From Bifidobacterium moukalabense DSM 27321 (lineage in GTDB: Bacteria > Actinomycetota > Actinomycetes > Actinomycetales > Bifidobacteriaceae), in NCBI RefSeq assembly GCF_000522505.1, contig NZ_AZMV01000002.1:310177-374176 (forward strand): a stretch of 64,000 nt of DNA. The letters run 5' to 3'. The translations under genes were made by a program, and so were the position numbers. The notes under the pieces are model-generated. The model did no database searches. It worked only from the letters and a program-made list of their open reading frames with translations, and was not told where the DNA came from. Shown one piece after another: positions 1 to 15,097 of this stretch. Numbering within the stretch: the first letter of the stretch is position 1; each line of letters starts with the position of its first letter.

Positions 1-1015
1 CGAGGCGGCTCTCGCCCTGGCGAACAAGCTCAAGGAGTCCGGCTGGTTCTCGCATGGTCTGACCGGGGACTATCCCTCCTCCCCCGGCCATGGCAACTAC
101 CGTCTCGACCAGCTGCTCGCCGGCACCGCCATGGTGGGAGACAGCGAGCAGTACGCCTCCGCGATGGCGCTGATGGCCCGTAGCCTGGGCCTGCCCAGCC
201 GTGTGGTGCTCGGCTTCCTGCCGAAGAACGAGGAGGGCGACATCAGCAGGGAGCGCACCAAGGCGCACGGCAAGTCCACCACCACCGAATTCACCGGCAA
301 TGATGTGACCGCATGGGTGGAGATCAAACTCGACGGCTATGGGTGGGTGCCTTTCTACCCCACGCCGAAGGAGACGAAGGTACCCGACGAAAACCAGAAT
401 CTCACCCCGCCGAACCCGCAGACGTTGGTGCGCCAGCCTCCGGTGCCGCTTGACGATCCGCTTCGCGACGACAATCAGGCCAAGGGCAAGACGTCAATCG
501 GCGGCAGCACGGCCGACGAGACCTCCACCAGTCTGTTCTGGCAGCGTTTCGGGCGTATCGCCAAAAAGGTGGCCATCTACGGAAGTCCGCTCTGGGCGCT
601 GCTCACCGTCTGCGCACTGCTGCTCGGCATCAAGGCGATCGCCTTGGCACGGGCCCGCAGGCATGGTGACGCACGTCGACGCGTGGCCGCGGGATGGCAA
701 TCCGTCGCCGCCCTGGCACGGCAAAGCGGCCTCGACGTCGACGGTACGCGCCGCGATCAGGCGCAGGCCATCGGACGCCAGCTGCACGTCGATTCCGACG
801 TGCTGCTCGCCTTGGGGAAGGAGGCCGACTATGCGGCCTTCTCGGGCGATGCGGTGCAGGAGGAGCATGTGCGGCGGTATTGGCGCAACATCGATGCGGT
901 GCGTGGGTCCATACTCGGATCCCTGCCTTTTGCGCGCAGGTGGAGGACCAGGTTGTCGCTTGCGGATGTATTCCATATCCATATCCGACGGCGTGGGAGG
1001 GGGTGGAACCCATGA
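1..1015 (+). CDS. TgpA-like transglutaminase-fold membrane protein, C-terminal part (5' end outside window)
   Basis: An open frame enters from the left edge (first full codon at base 2), giving 337 visible residues. The stretch after the motif GDSEQYASAMALMAR matches the transglutaminase core of TgpA/DUF3488 proteins, and VTAWVEIKLDGYGWVPF is the second core block. A membrane segment (about bases 570-650) and a cytoplasmic tail follow. In active members the triad is Cys, His and Asp; here the aligned positions read Ser (AGC at 143-145), Thr (VTAW) and Tyr (FYPTP), so the protein looks catalytically dead. Actinobacterial relatives usually sit downstream of MoxR ATPase and DUF58 genes, which would lie left of the window (inference). 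Its TGA overlaps the next ATG (ATGA), so translation is probably coupled to the phosphatase gene. Confidence 0.8.
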   Translation, partial: EAALALANKLKESGWFSHGLTGDYPSSPGHGNYRLDQLLAGTAMVGDSEQYASAMALMARSLGLPSRVVLGFLPKNEEGDISRERTKAHGKSTTTEFTGNDVTAWVEIKLDGYGWVPFYPTPKETKVPDENQNLTPPNPQTLVRQPPVPLDDPLRDDNQAKGKTSIGGSTADETSTSLFWQRFGRIAKKVAIYGSPLWALLTVCALLLGIKAIALARARRHGDARRRVAAGWQSVAALARQSGLDVDGTRRDQAQAIGRQLHVDSDVLLALGKEADYAAFSGDAVQEEHVRRYWRNIDAVRGSILGSLPFARRWRTRLSLADVFHIHIRRRGRGWNP

Positions 1016-1902
1016 GCGTAAGCCATATCCTGGCCGGTCTGAACAGTGATGTCGGACTCCGCCGCGCCAGCAATCAGGACAACGCTCTGGCCGAGCATGG
1101 CATATTCATCGTATGCGACGGCATGGGCGGCGGCATGGGCGGAGAACAGGCAAGCGAAGCGACGGTCCGTCATTTCGCGCGGCTGGGTGCCAAGATCGCG
1201 CGCAACCGGCATGACATCGAGGAAACGTTGGACGCCGCGCAACGTGAGGTGCTGACGTTGGGCGAATCGCTCGGAGGCATCGCCGGCACCACGGTTTCCG
1301 GCGTGATCATGCCCGTTGATGCCGGCGACGGAACGGCGCGAGCCGCCGATGCCGCCAACGGCAACGATTCCTGCTATGTCATCAACATCGGCGATTCACG
1401 CACCTACCATATGTGCGCCGCCGGGGACGGCGGCTGGGACGAGCGCACGTTCACCCGCATCACCCGCGATCATTCGGAGCGTCAGAGCGTCATCGACTCC
1501 GGGGAGATGCTGCCTGAAGAGGCGTTCCGGAACATTCCGCGCAACATCATCACGCAGTGTATCGGAGCGCCGACCGGCATTGCGCCCGACTACTATGCGG
1601 CGGACGCCTTCGGGCGCTTCATCGTCTGTTCGGACGGTCTGCATGCCGAAGTGGACAAGGAGCGTTTCGCCTCCATCGCGGCAGCCAACGGCGACCCTCA
1701 GGCCGCCGCCGACGCATTGGTCGCGGCGGCGCTACGGGCCGGCGGCAACGACAACGTGACCGTGGTGGTGGTCGACATGATCACGGTCGCACCCGCCGTG
1801 CGGGACTGGACAGTCGGCAGGCTCGCCGAGCATGACGACATCGGCGATTTACAGGACGACACATTACAAACACTACGAACCATTGATATAAGGAGATCAT
1901 GA
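1012..1902 (+). CDS. PP2C-family serine/threonine protein phosphatase
   Basis: A 296-residue soluble phosphatase. PP2C motifs occur in order: RRASNQDN near the N-terminus, VCDGMGG (metal-binding Asp and Gly), NIGDSRTY, SDGLH and the C-terminal GGNDNVTVVVVD, whose Asp is a metal ligand. It should remove phosphate from Ser/Thr of proteins modified by PknA/PknB-type kinases. The start is the ATG at 1012, which overlaps the stop of the upstream gene by four bases. A longer reading from 694 only overlaps the previous gene and is rejected. The downstream gene overlaps its stop in the same way. An FHA protein, a phosphothreonine reader, lies just beyond, so the locus looks like a Ser/Thr phosphorylation module. 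Confidence 0.93.
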   Translation: MSVSHILAGLNSDVGLRRASNQDNALAEHGIFIVCDGMGGGMGGEQASEATVRHFARLGAKIARNRHDIEETLDAAQREVLTLGESLGGIAGTTVSGVIMPVDAGDGTARAADAANGNDSCYVINIGDSRTYHMCAAGDGGWDERTFTRITRDHSERQSVIDSGEMLPEEAFRNIPRNIITQCIGAPTGIAPDYYAADAFGRFIVCSDGLHAEVDKERFASIAAANGDPQAAADALVAAALRAGGNDNVTVVVVDMITVAPAVRDWTVGRLAEHDDIGDLQDDTLQTLRTIDIRRS

Positions 1903-2555
1903 TGGTTGATTACGATACCGCGGCCGCGGCCGTGCAGGACCCGAACACCGATCCTGCGTTCCTGGCGAAGATCGCCTATGAGAACCCGGAATTCGGGGCG
2001 AATGTCGCGGCGCATCCGCGCGCGTACCCCGGGCTGATCCGCTGGCTGGCCCAGTTCGGCGATGACCGCGCACGCCAGATAGTGATCCAGCGCGGCTATG
2101 CCGTGCCCGAGGCCGCAGTGGCGCCCCGCGAACAGCAGGTGCAGGATTCGCCGATGCAGGAACGGCAGCCCGTGCGGCCCATGCCGGAGCAGCCGGTGGC
2201 GCAGGACCATTATGCCCAGCCGATCCATCATGTCCAGCCGATCACCGACACCTCGACCGAATATCTTGACCCCTATACCAATCCCGCCGATCTGTCCGAG
2301 GTGGCGGATTATGCCGAACCGGTGCAGGAGCCGCAGCCACAACAGCAGCAGCCGATCGAGCGGAATCCGTACGGCTTCACCGCGGAAATGGCGCTGACCA
2401 CCACCGACCAGATGCAGATCGCACAGATCGCACAGTACGCCCCGGAACTGCGTGCCTGCATCGCCCGTAATCCCAACACCTATCCGGCATTGCTGGAATG
2501 GCTGGCGCAGTTGAACGATCCGGCCATCAACGCCGCTCTGCGCATCAGGCAGTGA
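1902..2555 (+). CDS. variant leucine-rich repeat (LRV) protein
   Basis: A 217-residue protein with two copies of a short helical unit, at about residues 5-60 (AYPGLIRWLAQFGD) and 160-217 (TYPALLEWLAQLND). They are joined by a Pro/Gln-rich linker containing a run rich in glutamine. The units resemble the variant leucine-rich repeat domain found in actinobacterial proteins; their ligand is unknown. AGGAG at 1891-1895 precedes tandem ATGs at 1899 and 1902. The second has the better spacing (6 nt), while the first overlaps the phosphatase stop as ATGA. Position in the operon suggests a scaffold or partner role in the same phosphosignalling module (inference). Confidence 0.75.
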   Translation: MVDYDTAAAAVQDPNTDPAFLAKIAYENPEFGANVAAHPRAYPGLIRWLAQFGDDRARQIVIQRGYAVPEAAVAPREQQVQDSPMQERQPVRPMPEQPVAQDHYAQPIHHVQPITDTSTEYLDPYTNPADLSEVADYAEPVQEPQPQQQQPIERNPYGFTAEMALTTTDQMQIAQIAQYAPELRACIARNPNTYPALLEWLAQLNDPAINAALRIRQ

Positions 2556-2662
2556 GTCGGCAATCACCGCATCCATACACGGTTTTGGGCGGCGTTGGTC
2601 GAAAGACCGGCAAACCACACGGTGGTTCGCGCCCATGCCGCACGTTGTATGAATGGTGAAGG

Positions 2663-3265
2663 CTAGCGTTCCTCGAAGGAGAAGAACTGGTCGCCGATGC
2701 GCAGCATGACCGGCGCCTCAAGCTGCATGGGCCTGCCCTCCACCTTGATCTCCTCATCACCGTGGATGATATACGTGCCGTTGAGCGAACCGTAATCCTC
2801 GAGCCACATGCTTCCATCCCGATCGAAGCTGATGGCCGCATGGTTACGGGAAATGGTACGCGTCGGGTCCTCCAGTCTGACCGACTTGGCCCCTTCCGGC
2901 ACATCGGCGGACGGTTTGCGCCCCAGCAGCGTGCTGATGTCCACGATCACGTCCTGACCGGTCATGTCATTGTGCAGCATGTACATATGCTTCGGCTGTT
3001 TCATGGTGAAGGATGACGACAGTACCGTGCTGTCCCAGTCCTCGACGCTCCGGTCCTCCGAATCGTCCCGTAACGGTTCGGCCTGAACCGCCGCCTGCGT
3101 GCCCATTGCGGGTCGCATGCCCTGTATCGGCCCGTTCTGCATCGGTCGTCCCTGCTCGAAAGATTCGGATCGGACTACGCCGGACAGTGCGGTGCCGGAC
3201 AGTGCGGTGACATCATCGTCATACCAGCCGGATTCCGGCGGCGGTGGGTATGGTAGAAAACTCAT
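2663..3265 (-). CDS. FHA domain protein
   Basis: A 200-residue protein. The N-terminal half is low-complexity and disordered (YPPPPESGWYDDD). The C-terminal ~100 residues form a forkhead-associated domain with the conserved GRK, TISRNHA and SLNGTY blocks (Arg, Ser and Asn contact phosphothreonine in the family). It probably docks on proteins phosphorylated by Ser/Thr kinases and is convergent with the PP2C operon. The start is uncertain: an ATG at 3274 lacks a ribosome-binding site, while the ATG at 3265 has GGAG three bases upstream. The family is clear; the partner is not. Confidence 0.88.
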   Translation of the reverse strand: MSFLPYPPPPESGWYDDDVTALSGTALSGVVRSESFEQGRPMQNGPIQGMRPAMGTQAAVQAEPLRDDSEDRSVEDWDSTVLSSSFTMKQPKHMYMLHNDMTGQDVIVDISTLLGRKPSADVPEGAKSVRLEDPTRTISRNHAAISFDRDGSMWLEDYGSLNGTYIIHGDEEIKVEGRPMQLEAPVMLRIGDQFFSFEER

Positions 3266-3480
3266 GTGCTCCATTGTAGGTGCATGAGGCCTGCAAAGAT
3301 AGCGCCATTCATTTCTCCATCCGCGCTTCGGAACGACTTCATTCGCTACATCACCTGACTTTGCGGCGGTAAAGGGTTATGCTAGAACAATGCTAGTCAT
3401 TTCGGAAATATTTCTGATAATCTGAAAATATGTGACTCTGCATACGAAGAAGTAGGGAATACACAGTAAGGATTTCTCTT

Positions 3481-4548
3481 ATGGACGATCAGCTTCCCAT
3501 CGATGACGAGCAGCGGAACAACGCCCGCACGCCATCCCATGCACAGCCCCGACCGCAATCTGCGCAGCCGCAGACCAACCAGCAACCGATGCCTCCATAT
3601 CAGCAGATGCCGCCACAGCGTCCGCAGACGTCACCGCAGTATCAGCAGCCGATGCAGGGGCAACCAGGGGCACCGGGGCAACCGGGCACCCCGCCGATGC
3701 AAGGGCAGCCATATGGCCAGCCCATGCCGCAGAAGGTCGCGAAGAAGCCTTCGACCGGATTGATCGTGGGCATCGTGGCGGTGGTCGCCGTCATCGTCGT
3801 CCTTGCGATAGTGGTGGCGGTAGTCATGTCGAGGCGCATCTCCGCCGCCGACTACACGGCCGGCACGAATCAGGTGGCCACCATGCAGAGGCATTACACG
3901 AACGTGAACACGAAGCTGCGTGAGGCCTACCTGTCCGCATACGGCAGCAACTCCTTCCAGGCCAAGGACAAGAAGCGTCTGCAGGAGCGTCTCAAGATCT
4001 TCCAGGAAGACAACGCGAAGTTCGAATCCCTGAAGGTCATGAATGACGAAAACGTCAACACGGAATACCAGGCGTACAAGAAGAAGGCCGCGACGTACGT
4101 GAAGTTCGCCAACGAGATGATCGAATCGGGCGAGGCGCTTTCCACGGCCGCGCAGGCCTGCAACAGCAGACCGAGCGTCAGTTCCTACGACAGCAGCTTC
4201 TACACCAAGTACAGCGAATACGTGTCCGGATGCAAGGCCGCGCTTGACAATGTCTCCAAGTCGCCGAACAAGGACATCGCGCAGTACGGCAAGGACCTCG
4301 GCGATTATGTCGATAAGGTCGGCAACCTCATCTCCCAGATGCAGGCCCTCGGCGATATCAGTTCGCTGAGGTACGGCACCACGGAGTACCAGCGCTTCCG
4401 CGAGCTGCTCAACGAGTTCAGCAATCTGAAGGCGCCGTACAACAGCGTGACCACACTGAGCCAGGCGCTGCAGGATTCCGCGGAGGAGGCCGATCTGAGC
4501 GACTCCCTGCGTTCCCTGAGCGACTCCCTGACGGACGCCGCAGGCTAA
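3481..4548 (+). CDS. Pro/Gln-rich single-pass membrane protein of unknown function
   Basis: 355 residues. The first ~85 are a Gln/Pro/Met-rich disordered segment with PQQYQQPMQGQP-like units. Next come a Lys-rich stretch (MPQKVAKKPS), one transmembrane helix (GLIVGIVAVVAVIVVLAIVV) and a ~240-residue helical, charged, presumably extracytoplasmic domain. I do not recognise a catalytic motif. AAGGA at about 3469 gives the start. The layout (disordered N-terminus, one helix, helical extracellular part) resembles the unrelated-looking 47285-48136 gene in general plan only. It converges on rpoC, sharing a strong terminator. Confidence 0.75.
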   Translation: MDDQLPIDDEQRNNARTPSHAQPRPQSAQPQTNQQPMPPYQQMPPQRPQTSPQYQQPMQGQPGAPGQPGTPPMQGQPYGQPMPQKVAKKPSTGLIVGIVAVVAVIVVLAIVVAVVMSRRISAADYTAGTNQVATMQRHYTNVNTKLREAYLSAYGSNSFQAKDKKRLQERLKIFQEDNAKFESLKVMNDENVNTEYQAYKKKAATYVKFANEMIESGEALSTAAQACNSRPSVSSYDSSFYTKYSEYVSGCKAALDNVSKSPNKDIAQYGKDLGDYVDKVGNLISQMQALGDISSLRYGTTEYQRFRELLNEFSNLKAPYNSVTTLSQALQDSAEEADLSDSLRSLSDSLTDAAG

Positions 4549-4579
4549 GCCCCGAGCATTGATTGACGGACGCCGCAGG
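4529..4579 (+). repeat. 16-bp direct repeat at the 3' end of the preceding gene
   Basis: TGACGGACGCCGCAGG occurs at 4529-4544, inside the last codons (TDAAG), and again at 4564-4579, after the stop codon. It looks like a short tandem duplication that left a non-coding copy of the gene end. Confidence 0.7.
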
Positions 4580-4595
4580 ACGTCGCACTCCCCTG

Positions 4596-4643
4596 ATTAA
4601 GGCTGGGCCCCGACCACTTGAGTGGTCGGGGCCCAGCCTTAAT
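4596..4643. terminator. bidirectional terminator between convergent genes
   Basis: A perfect inverted repeat with 23-bp arms: left arm 4596-4618 starting ATTAAGGCTGGG, right arm 4621-4643 ending CCCAGCCTTAAT, with only two bases between the arms. It sits between the convergent 3481-4548 gene and rpoC, so it can serve both strands. Confidence 0.88.
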
Positions 4644-4670
4644 CGGTTATCGCCGACGGTGTCGCGGAAA

Positions 4671-8684
<4,014 letters not shown>

Positions 8685-8730
8685 TCTATTGTCCTGTCTA
8701 TCGTTTCTTTTGATTATTCACGTTTCGTAG

Positions 8731-8776
8731 GGACCGCCACGTTTCGGCGGCGTCTGCCTCCGGGGCGTGGCGGTCC
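8731..8776 (-). terminator. hairpin in the rpoB-rpoC spacer
   Basis: Inverted repeat GGACCGCCACG (8731-8741) and CGTGGCGGTCC (8766-8776), with 24 bases between. No T-run follows on the minus strand, so it is more likely an RNA-processing or partial-attenuation site than a full terminator. Role inferred only. Confidence 0.5.
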
Positions 8777-8782
8777 GAGGAA

Positions 8783-12343
<3,561 letters not shown>

Positions 12344-12389
12344 TGGACGTTCCTTATCGCTCGCTTAATCGTATCGATATGTTTCCCCG

Positions 12390-12434
12390 GAAGCGCCCTC
12401 ATTGGCCACCATATGCCTGATACGCGGGCGCTTC
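12390..12434 (-). other. stem-loop in the rpoB leader
   Basis: GAAGCGCCC at 12390-12398 pairs with GGGCGCTTC at 12426-12434 in the ~110-nt leader between the predicted promoter and the rpoB start. Its regulatory meaning is unknown. Confidence 0.45.
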
Positions 12435-12454
12435 TTCCTTGTCAGCATGCCCGC

Positions 12455-12483
12455 TATATGACATGCATCTTACGCAAAGTCAA
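12455..12483 (-). promoter_or_regulatory. candidate rpoB promoter
   Basis: On the minus strand, TTGACT (complement of 12478-12483) is followed after 17 bp by CATATA (complement of 12455-12460), close to the sigma-A consensus. It lies about 110 bp before the rpoB TTG start. Confidence 0.6.
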
Positions 12484-12573
12484 TAGCGTACCATATCCTA
12501 AGGATTTTCCGAACTCTCCACGACACCGCCTTCCTCCCCGGCACGAAGGCGGCACGAAGCATCGAAGGCGAAC

Positions 12574-13227
12574 CTACTCCACGGTAACCGTGACGGGGTC
12601 GGATTTGGCCTTGGCATGGCCGGCGATCGAAAGCTGCGCCACATAGGTGCCACGGTCGACACGCGGCAGCGTGGCATCGTCCGCGCATTCGGACCCGGTG
12701 CGGTCGCCAGGCCACGTAATCGTGCCTTGGACCTTGTCTCCCTTGGCGATCAGCCGCAGATCCTGATCCGCAGGGCACACGTCGGATTTCCAGATCACAT
12801 CGTCGCCGGATCTGATCGTCAGCACCACGCCGGAAGCCGACACGTCGACCAGACAGCCGACCTTGCTGGAACCGTCATACTTGACCGTCGTCGTGAAATC
12901 AAGGGTACCGCCGACGGCGAGGCTCTGAGACGCCGGCGTCAACGACAACGACACATTGGAGGCGCCGCAATCCGGCACCCCGCTCTTCTGCTCCTCCTCG
13001 GAAGGCGACGGCACCTTCTTCCTGGAGATCGCATAGACGTCGGCATGGTGAACCTCACGGTTGACCGCGACGATGCCCTGTGAAATCGAATAGATGCAGA
13101 ACACGACAAAGGTTATGGCGATGAGCGCCGCGATGCCGACGACGATGCGGCGGCGACGGAACATCGCCTGCTGCCTTTTGCTGCGCTTGCGCTTGACGGC
13201 CGGCCTTGCGGAGTTCTTCTGTGCCAT
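12574..13227 (-). CDS. membrane-anchored extracellular protein of unknown function
   Basis: 217 residues. A strongly basic N-terminus (KRKRSKRQQAMFRRRR) is followed by one transmembrane helix (about 28-50) and an extracytoplasmic beta-rich domain with four cysteines (DCG, KVGC, DVCP, SEC) that could form disulfides. Repeated patterns such as VSLSLTPASQSLAVGGTLDF and a terminal SDPVTVTVE resemble an Ig-like or DUF4232-type fold, but I cannot assign a family. It is transcribed toward a TGA at 12574, with ~230 bp to rpoB. Confidence 0.7.
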   Translation of the reverse strand: MAQKNSARPAVKRKRSKRQQAMFRRRRIVVGIAALIAITFVVFCIYSISQGIVAVNREVHHADVYAISRKKVPSPSEEEQKSGVPDCGASNVSLSLTPASQSLAVGGTLDFTTTVKYDGSSKVGCLVDVSASGVVLTIRSGDDVIWKSDVCPADQDLRLIAKGDKVQGTITWPGDRTGSECADDATLPRVDRGTYVAQLSIAGHAKAKSDPVTVTVE

Positions 13228-13296
13228 GATTCCTCAGTCTACCTTGCCCATGTTCGGGTACGCGGGCCCGCGTCTCACCCCAGCCGTCCGTAGCGG

Positions 13297-14346
13297 TCAG
13301 CCGGGCAGTCGTACGCTGCCGTCCGGCAGCATGTCGATCAGACCATCGTCGTCAAGCGATGCGATGCATCTGTCAAGCTGGATATGGTCGTTCCACAGTC
13401 GTTCGAGATCCTCACGACCGACTGCGCTCCGCCCTTCCGGCAGCCCCCGCAGCGCGTTCAGCACCAGACCGCGTACCTGACGGTCGGTGCCTTGGAACCG
13501 TTGGCGGGGGCGCGTGCGCCGCTCCCCCAGCCCCGGACGTCCGTTGGCGAGAAACGCACATTCGGCGGAAACCGGGCACTGTTCGCACAGTGGGCTTTTC
13601 GCCGTGCAGATCACCGCACCCAATTCCATGACGCTCTGATTCCACATCACGGACGGCCGGTCGAATCCGCGGCATCCCGCAACAGGATCCTCGGGCAGCA
13701 CCTTGTTCGCCAGCGCGCGTTCGGCGGGACTCGCCGCCCCTCCTCTCGACTCGGTTCCGAGGAACACGCGCGAGAGCACACGCCGGATGTTGGTGTCGAT
13801 CACGGCGATCCGTTCACCGTAGGCAAAGCTCATCACCGCGCTGGCCGTGTAATCGCCGATTCCGGGCAGGGCGGTCAGTTCATCGTAGGTATGCGGCAGA
13901 TCGTCATGGTAATCGTTCGCCACCACCCGTGCGCACTCCTGCAGCCGCAAGGCCCTGCGTGGATAGCCGAGACGGCCCCAGGCGGTGATCACATCGGCCT
14001 TGGGCGCGTCCGCAAGCGCGGCCGCATCCGGCCACCGTTCCATCCATGCCTGCCAATACGGCACGACGCGGCTCATCTGGGTCTGCTGGCTCATCACTTC
14101 GGAGACGAGCACGCCCCATGGCGTGGTCCGTCCGAATCGCCACGGCAGATCACGGGCGGATTCCCTCCACCATTCGGCAAGCGAGCCGGCCACCACGCCG
14201 GCGTCATCGGAATGCTCGGCATCCGCCCCGTACTCACGCCCGGGGGTGCGCTCCGAGGAATCCCGCAGTATGGTCCGGCCCTTCGGGCCACACCCGCCTC
14301 CCGACATGGAGGGCACGGCTTCAGCTGAGGTATTGGTGTCGTTCAT
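13297..14346 (-). CDS. mutY: A/G-specific adenine glycosylase
   Basis: 349 residues. It removes adenine mispaired with 8-oxoguanine. Visible features are the helix-hairpin-helix segment LPGIGDYTASAVMSFAYG with the catalytic Asp just after it (VIDTN), the SEVMSQQTQMSRV helix, and the iron-sulfur ligand pattern C-X6-C-X2-C-X5-C (CTAKSPLCEQCPVSAEC). The start is set at 14346 (MNDTNTS); an in-frame ATG at 14364 would put only two bases between it and divergent trmL. No Shine-Dalgarno is seen at either. The C-terminal 8-oxoG-recognition domain appears short compared with E. coli MutY. Confidence 0.93.
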   Translation of the reverse strand: MNDTNTSAEAVPSMSGGGCGPKGRTILRDSSERTPGREYGADAEHSDDAGVVAGSLAEWWRESARDLPWRFGRTTPWGVLVSEVMSQQTQMSRVVPYWQAWMERWPDAAALADAPKADVITAWGRLGYPRRALRLQECARVVANDYHDDLPHTYDELTALPGIGDYTASAVMSFAYGERIAVIDTNIRRVLSRVFLGTESRGGAASPAERALANKVLPEDPVAGCRGFDRPSVMWNQSVMELGAVICTAKSPLCEQCPVSAECAFLANGRPGLGERRTRPRQRFQGTDRQVRGLVLNALRGLPEGRSAVGREDLERLWNDHIQLDRCIASLDDDGLIDMLPDGSVRLPG

Positions 14347-14366
14347 CGTTTCTATTCTTAGCATTT

Positions 14367-15041
14367 ATGACGAATGAAGAGCATGCCCTTGGGGCTCAGG
14401 GCACAGAAGCCGCACAGAACGCGGAAGCCAAAGTCGAGAAGATGTTCGAATACGGCTATCGTAAGTCGAATTACGGTCCGGATGAGCTGGTGACCGACGC
14501 GCACGGCAATCCGATTTCCGTGGTCGACGCGATGCTGTCGGCCGAGGATGCGGCCAAGGCCGAAACCGCCACGCCGCACCTGTGCTACTACTCCCCCCGC
14601 ATTCCGGGCAATACCGGTTCCGCGATCCGCCTGTGTGCGGTGACCGGTACGATTCTGCACCTGGTGGAACCACTTGGCTTCAACCTTCGTGATACGAAAC
14701 TGCGCCGTGCCGGCCTTGACTACCATGACATGGCGCATGTGGTGCTGCATCCGGATTTCGACGATCTGGCGCGGTCCATGCCGAATTCACGCATCATCGC
14801 ATTCACCGCGCACGCCACCAAGCTGTATACGGAGATCGAATACAAGCCGACTGACATTCTGCTGTTCGGTCCGGAACCAGGCGACATTCCCGATCCGATG
14901 GACATCATGGCAGGTCCGCACGTGGCCGAACAGGTTCGCCTGCCGATGCGTCCGAGCCTGAGATCCCTCAATCTGACGAACTGCGCCTCCATCGCCATCT
15001 ATGAGGCCTGGCGTCAGCTCAATTTCGCCGGCGGGGCGTGA
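14367..15041 (+). CDS. trmL: tRNA (cytidine/uridine-34 2'-O)-methyltransferase, TrmL/SPOUT family
   Basis: 224 residues. The SPOUT signature blocks are present: LCYYSPRIPGNTGSAIRLCA at the start of the domain, then LLFGPEPGDIPD and the knot segment MRPSLRSLNLTNCASIAIYE. These methylate the wobble ribose of tRNA-Leu in E. coli. It carries an N-terminal extension of about 65 residues that the ~157-residue E. coli enzyme lacks; an internal start at MFEYGYRK is possible. The ATG at 14367 has no Shine-Dalgarno, but TATTCT lies 8 nt upstream, so a leaderless mRNA is plausible. Divergent from mutY with at most 20 bp between starts. Confidence 0.88.
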   Translation: MTNEEHALGAQGTEAAQNAEAKVEKMFEYGYRKSNYGPDELVTDAHGNPISVVDAMLSAEDAAKAETATPHLCYYSPRIPGNTGSAIRLCAVTGTILHLVEPLGFNLRDTKLRRAGLDYHDMAHVVLHPDFDDLARSMPNSRIIAFTAHATKLYTEIEYKPTDILLFGPEPGDIPDPMDIMAGPHVAEQVRLPMRPSLRSLNLTNCASIAIYEAWRQLNFAGGA

Positions 15042-15043
15042 CG

Positions 15044-15087
15044 CGAAGAGCCCGGCCTTTTCCGAAAAGGAAAGGCCGGGCTCTTCG
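15044..15087. terminator. terminator between trmL and the convergent PFL-family gene
   Basis: CGAAGAGCCCGGCCTTTTCC pairs with the mirrored sequence ending GGCCGGGCTCTTCG, forming a stem of about 20 bp with a very short loop. It starts two bases after the trmL stop and ends just before the stop of the opposite gene, so it can act on both strands. Confidence 0.85.
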
Positions 15088-15097
15088 TAACGGGAGC

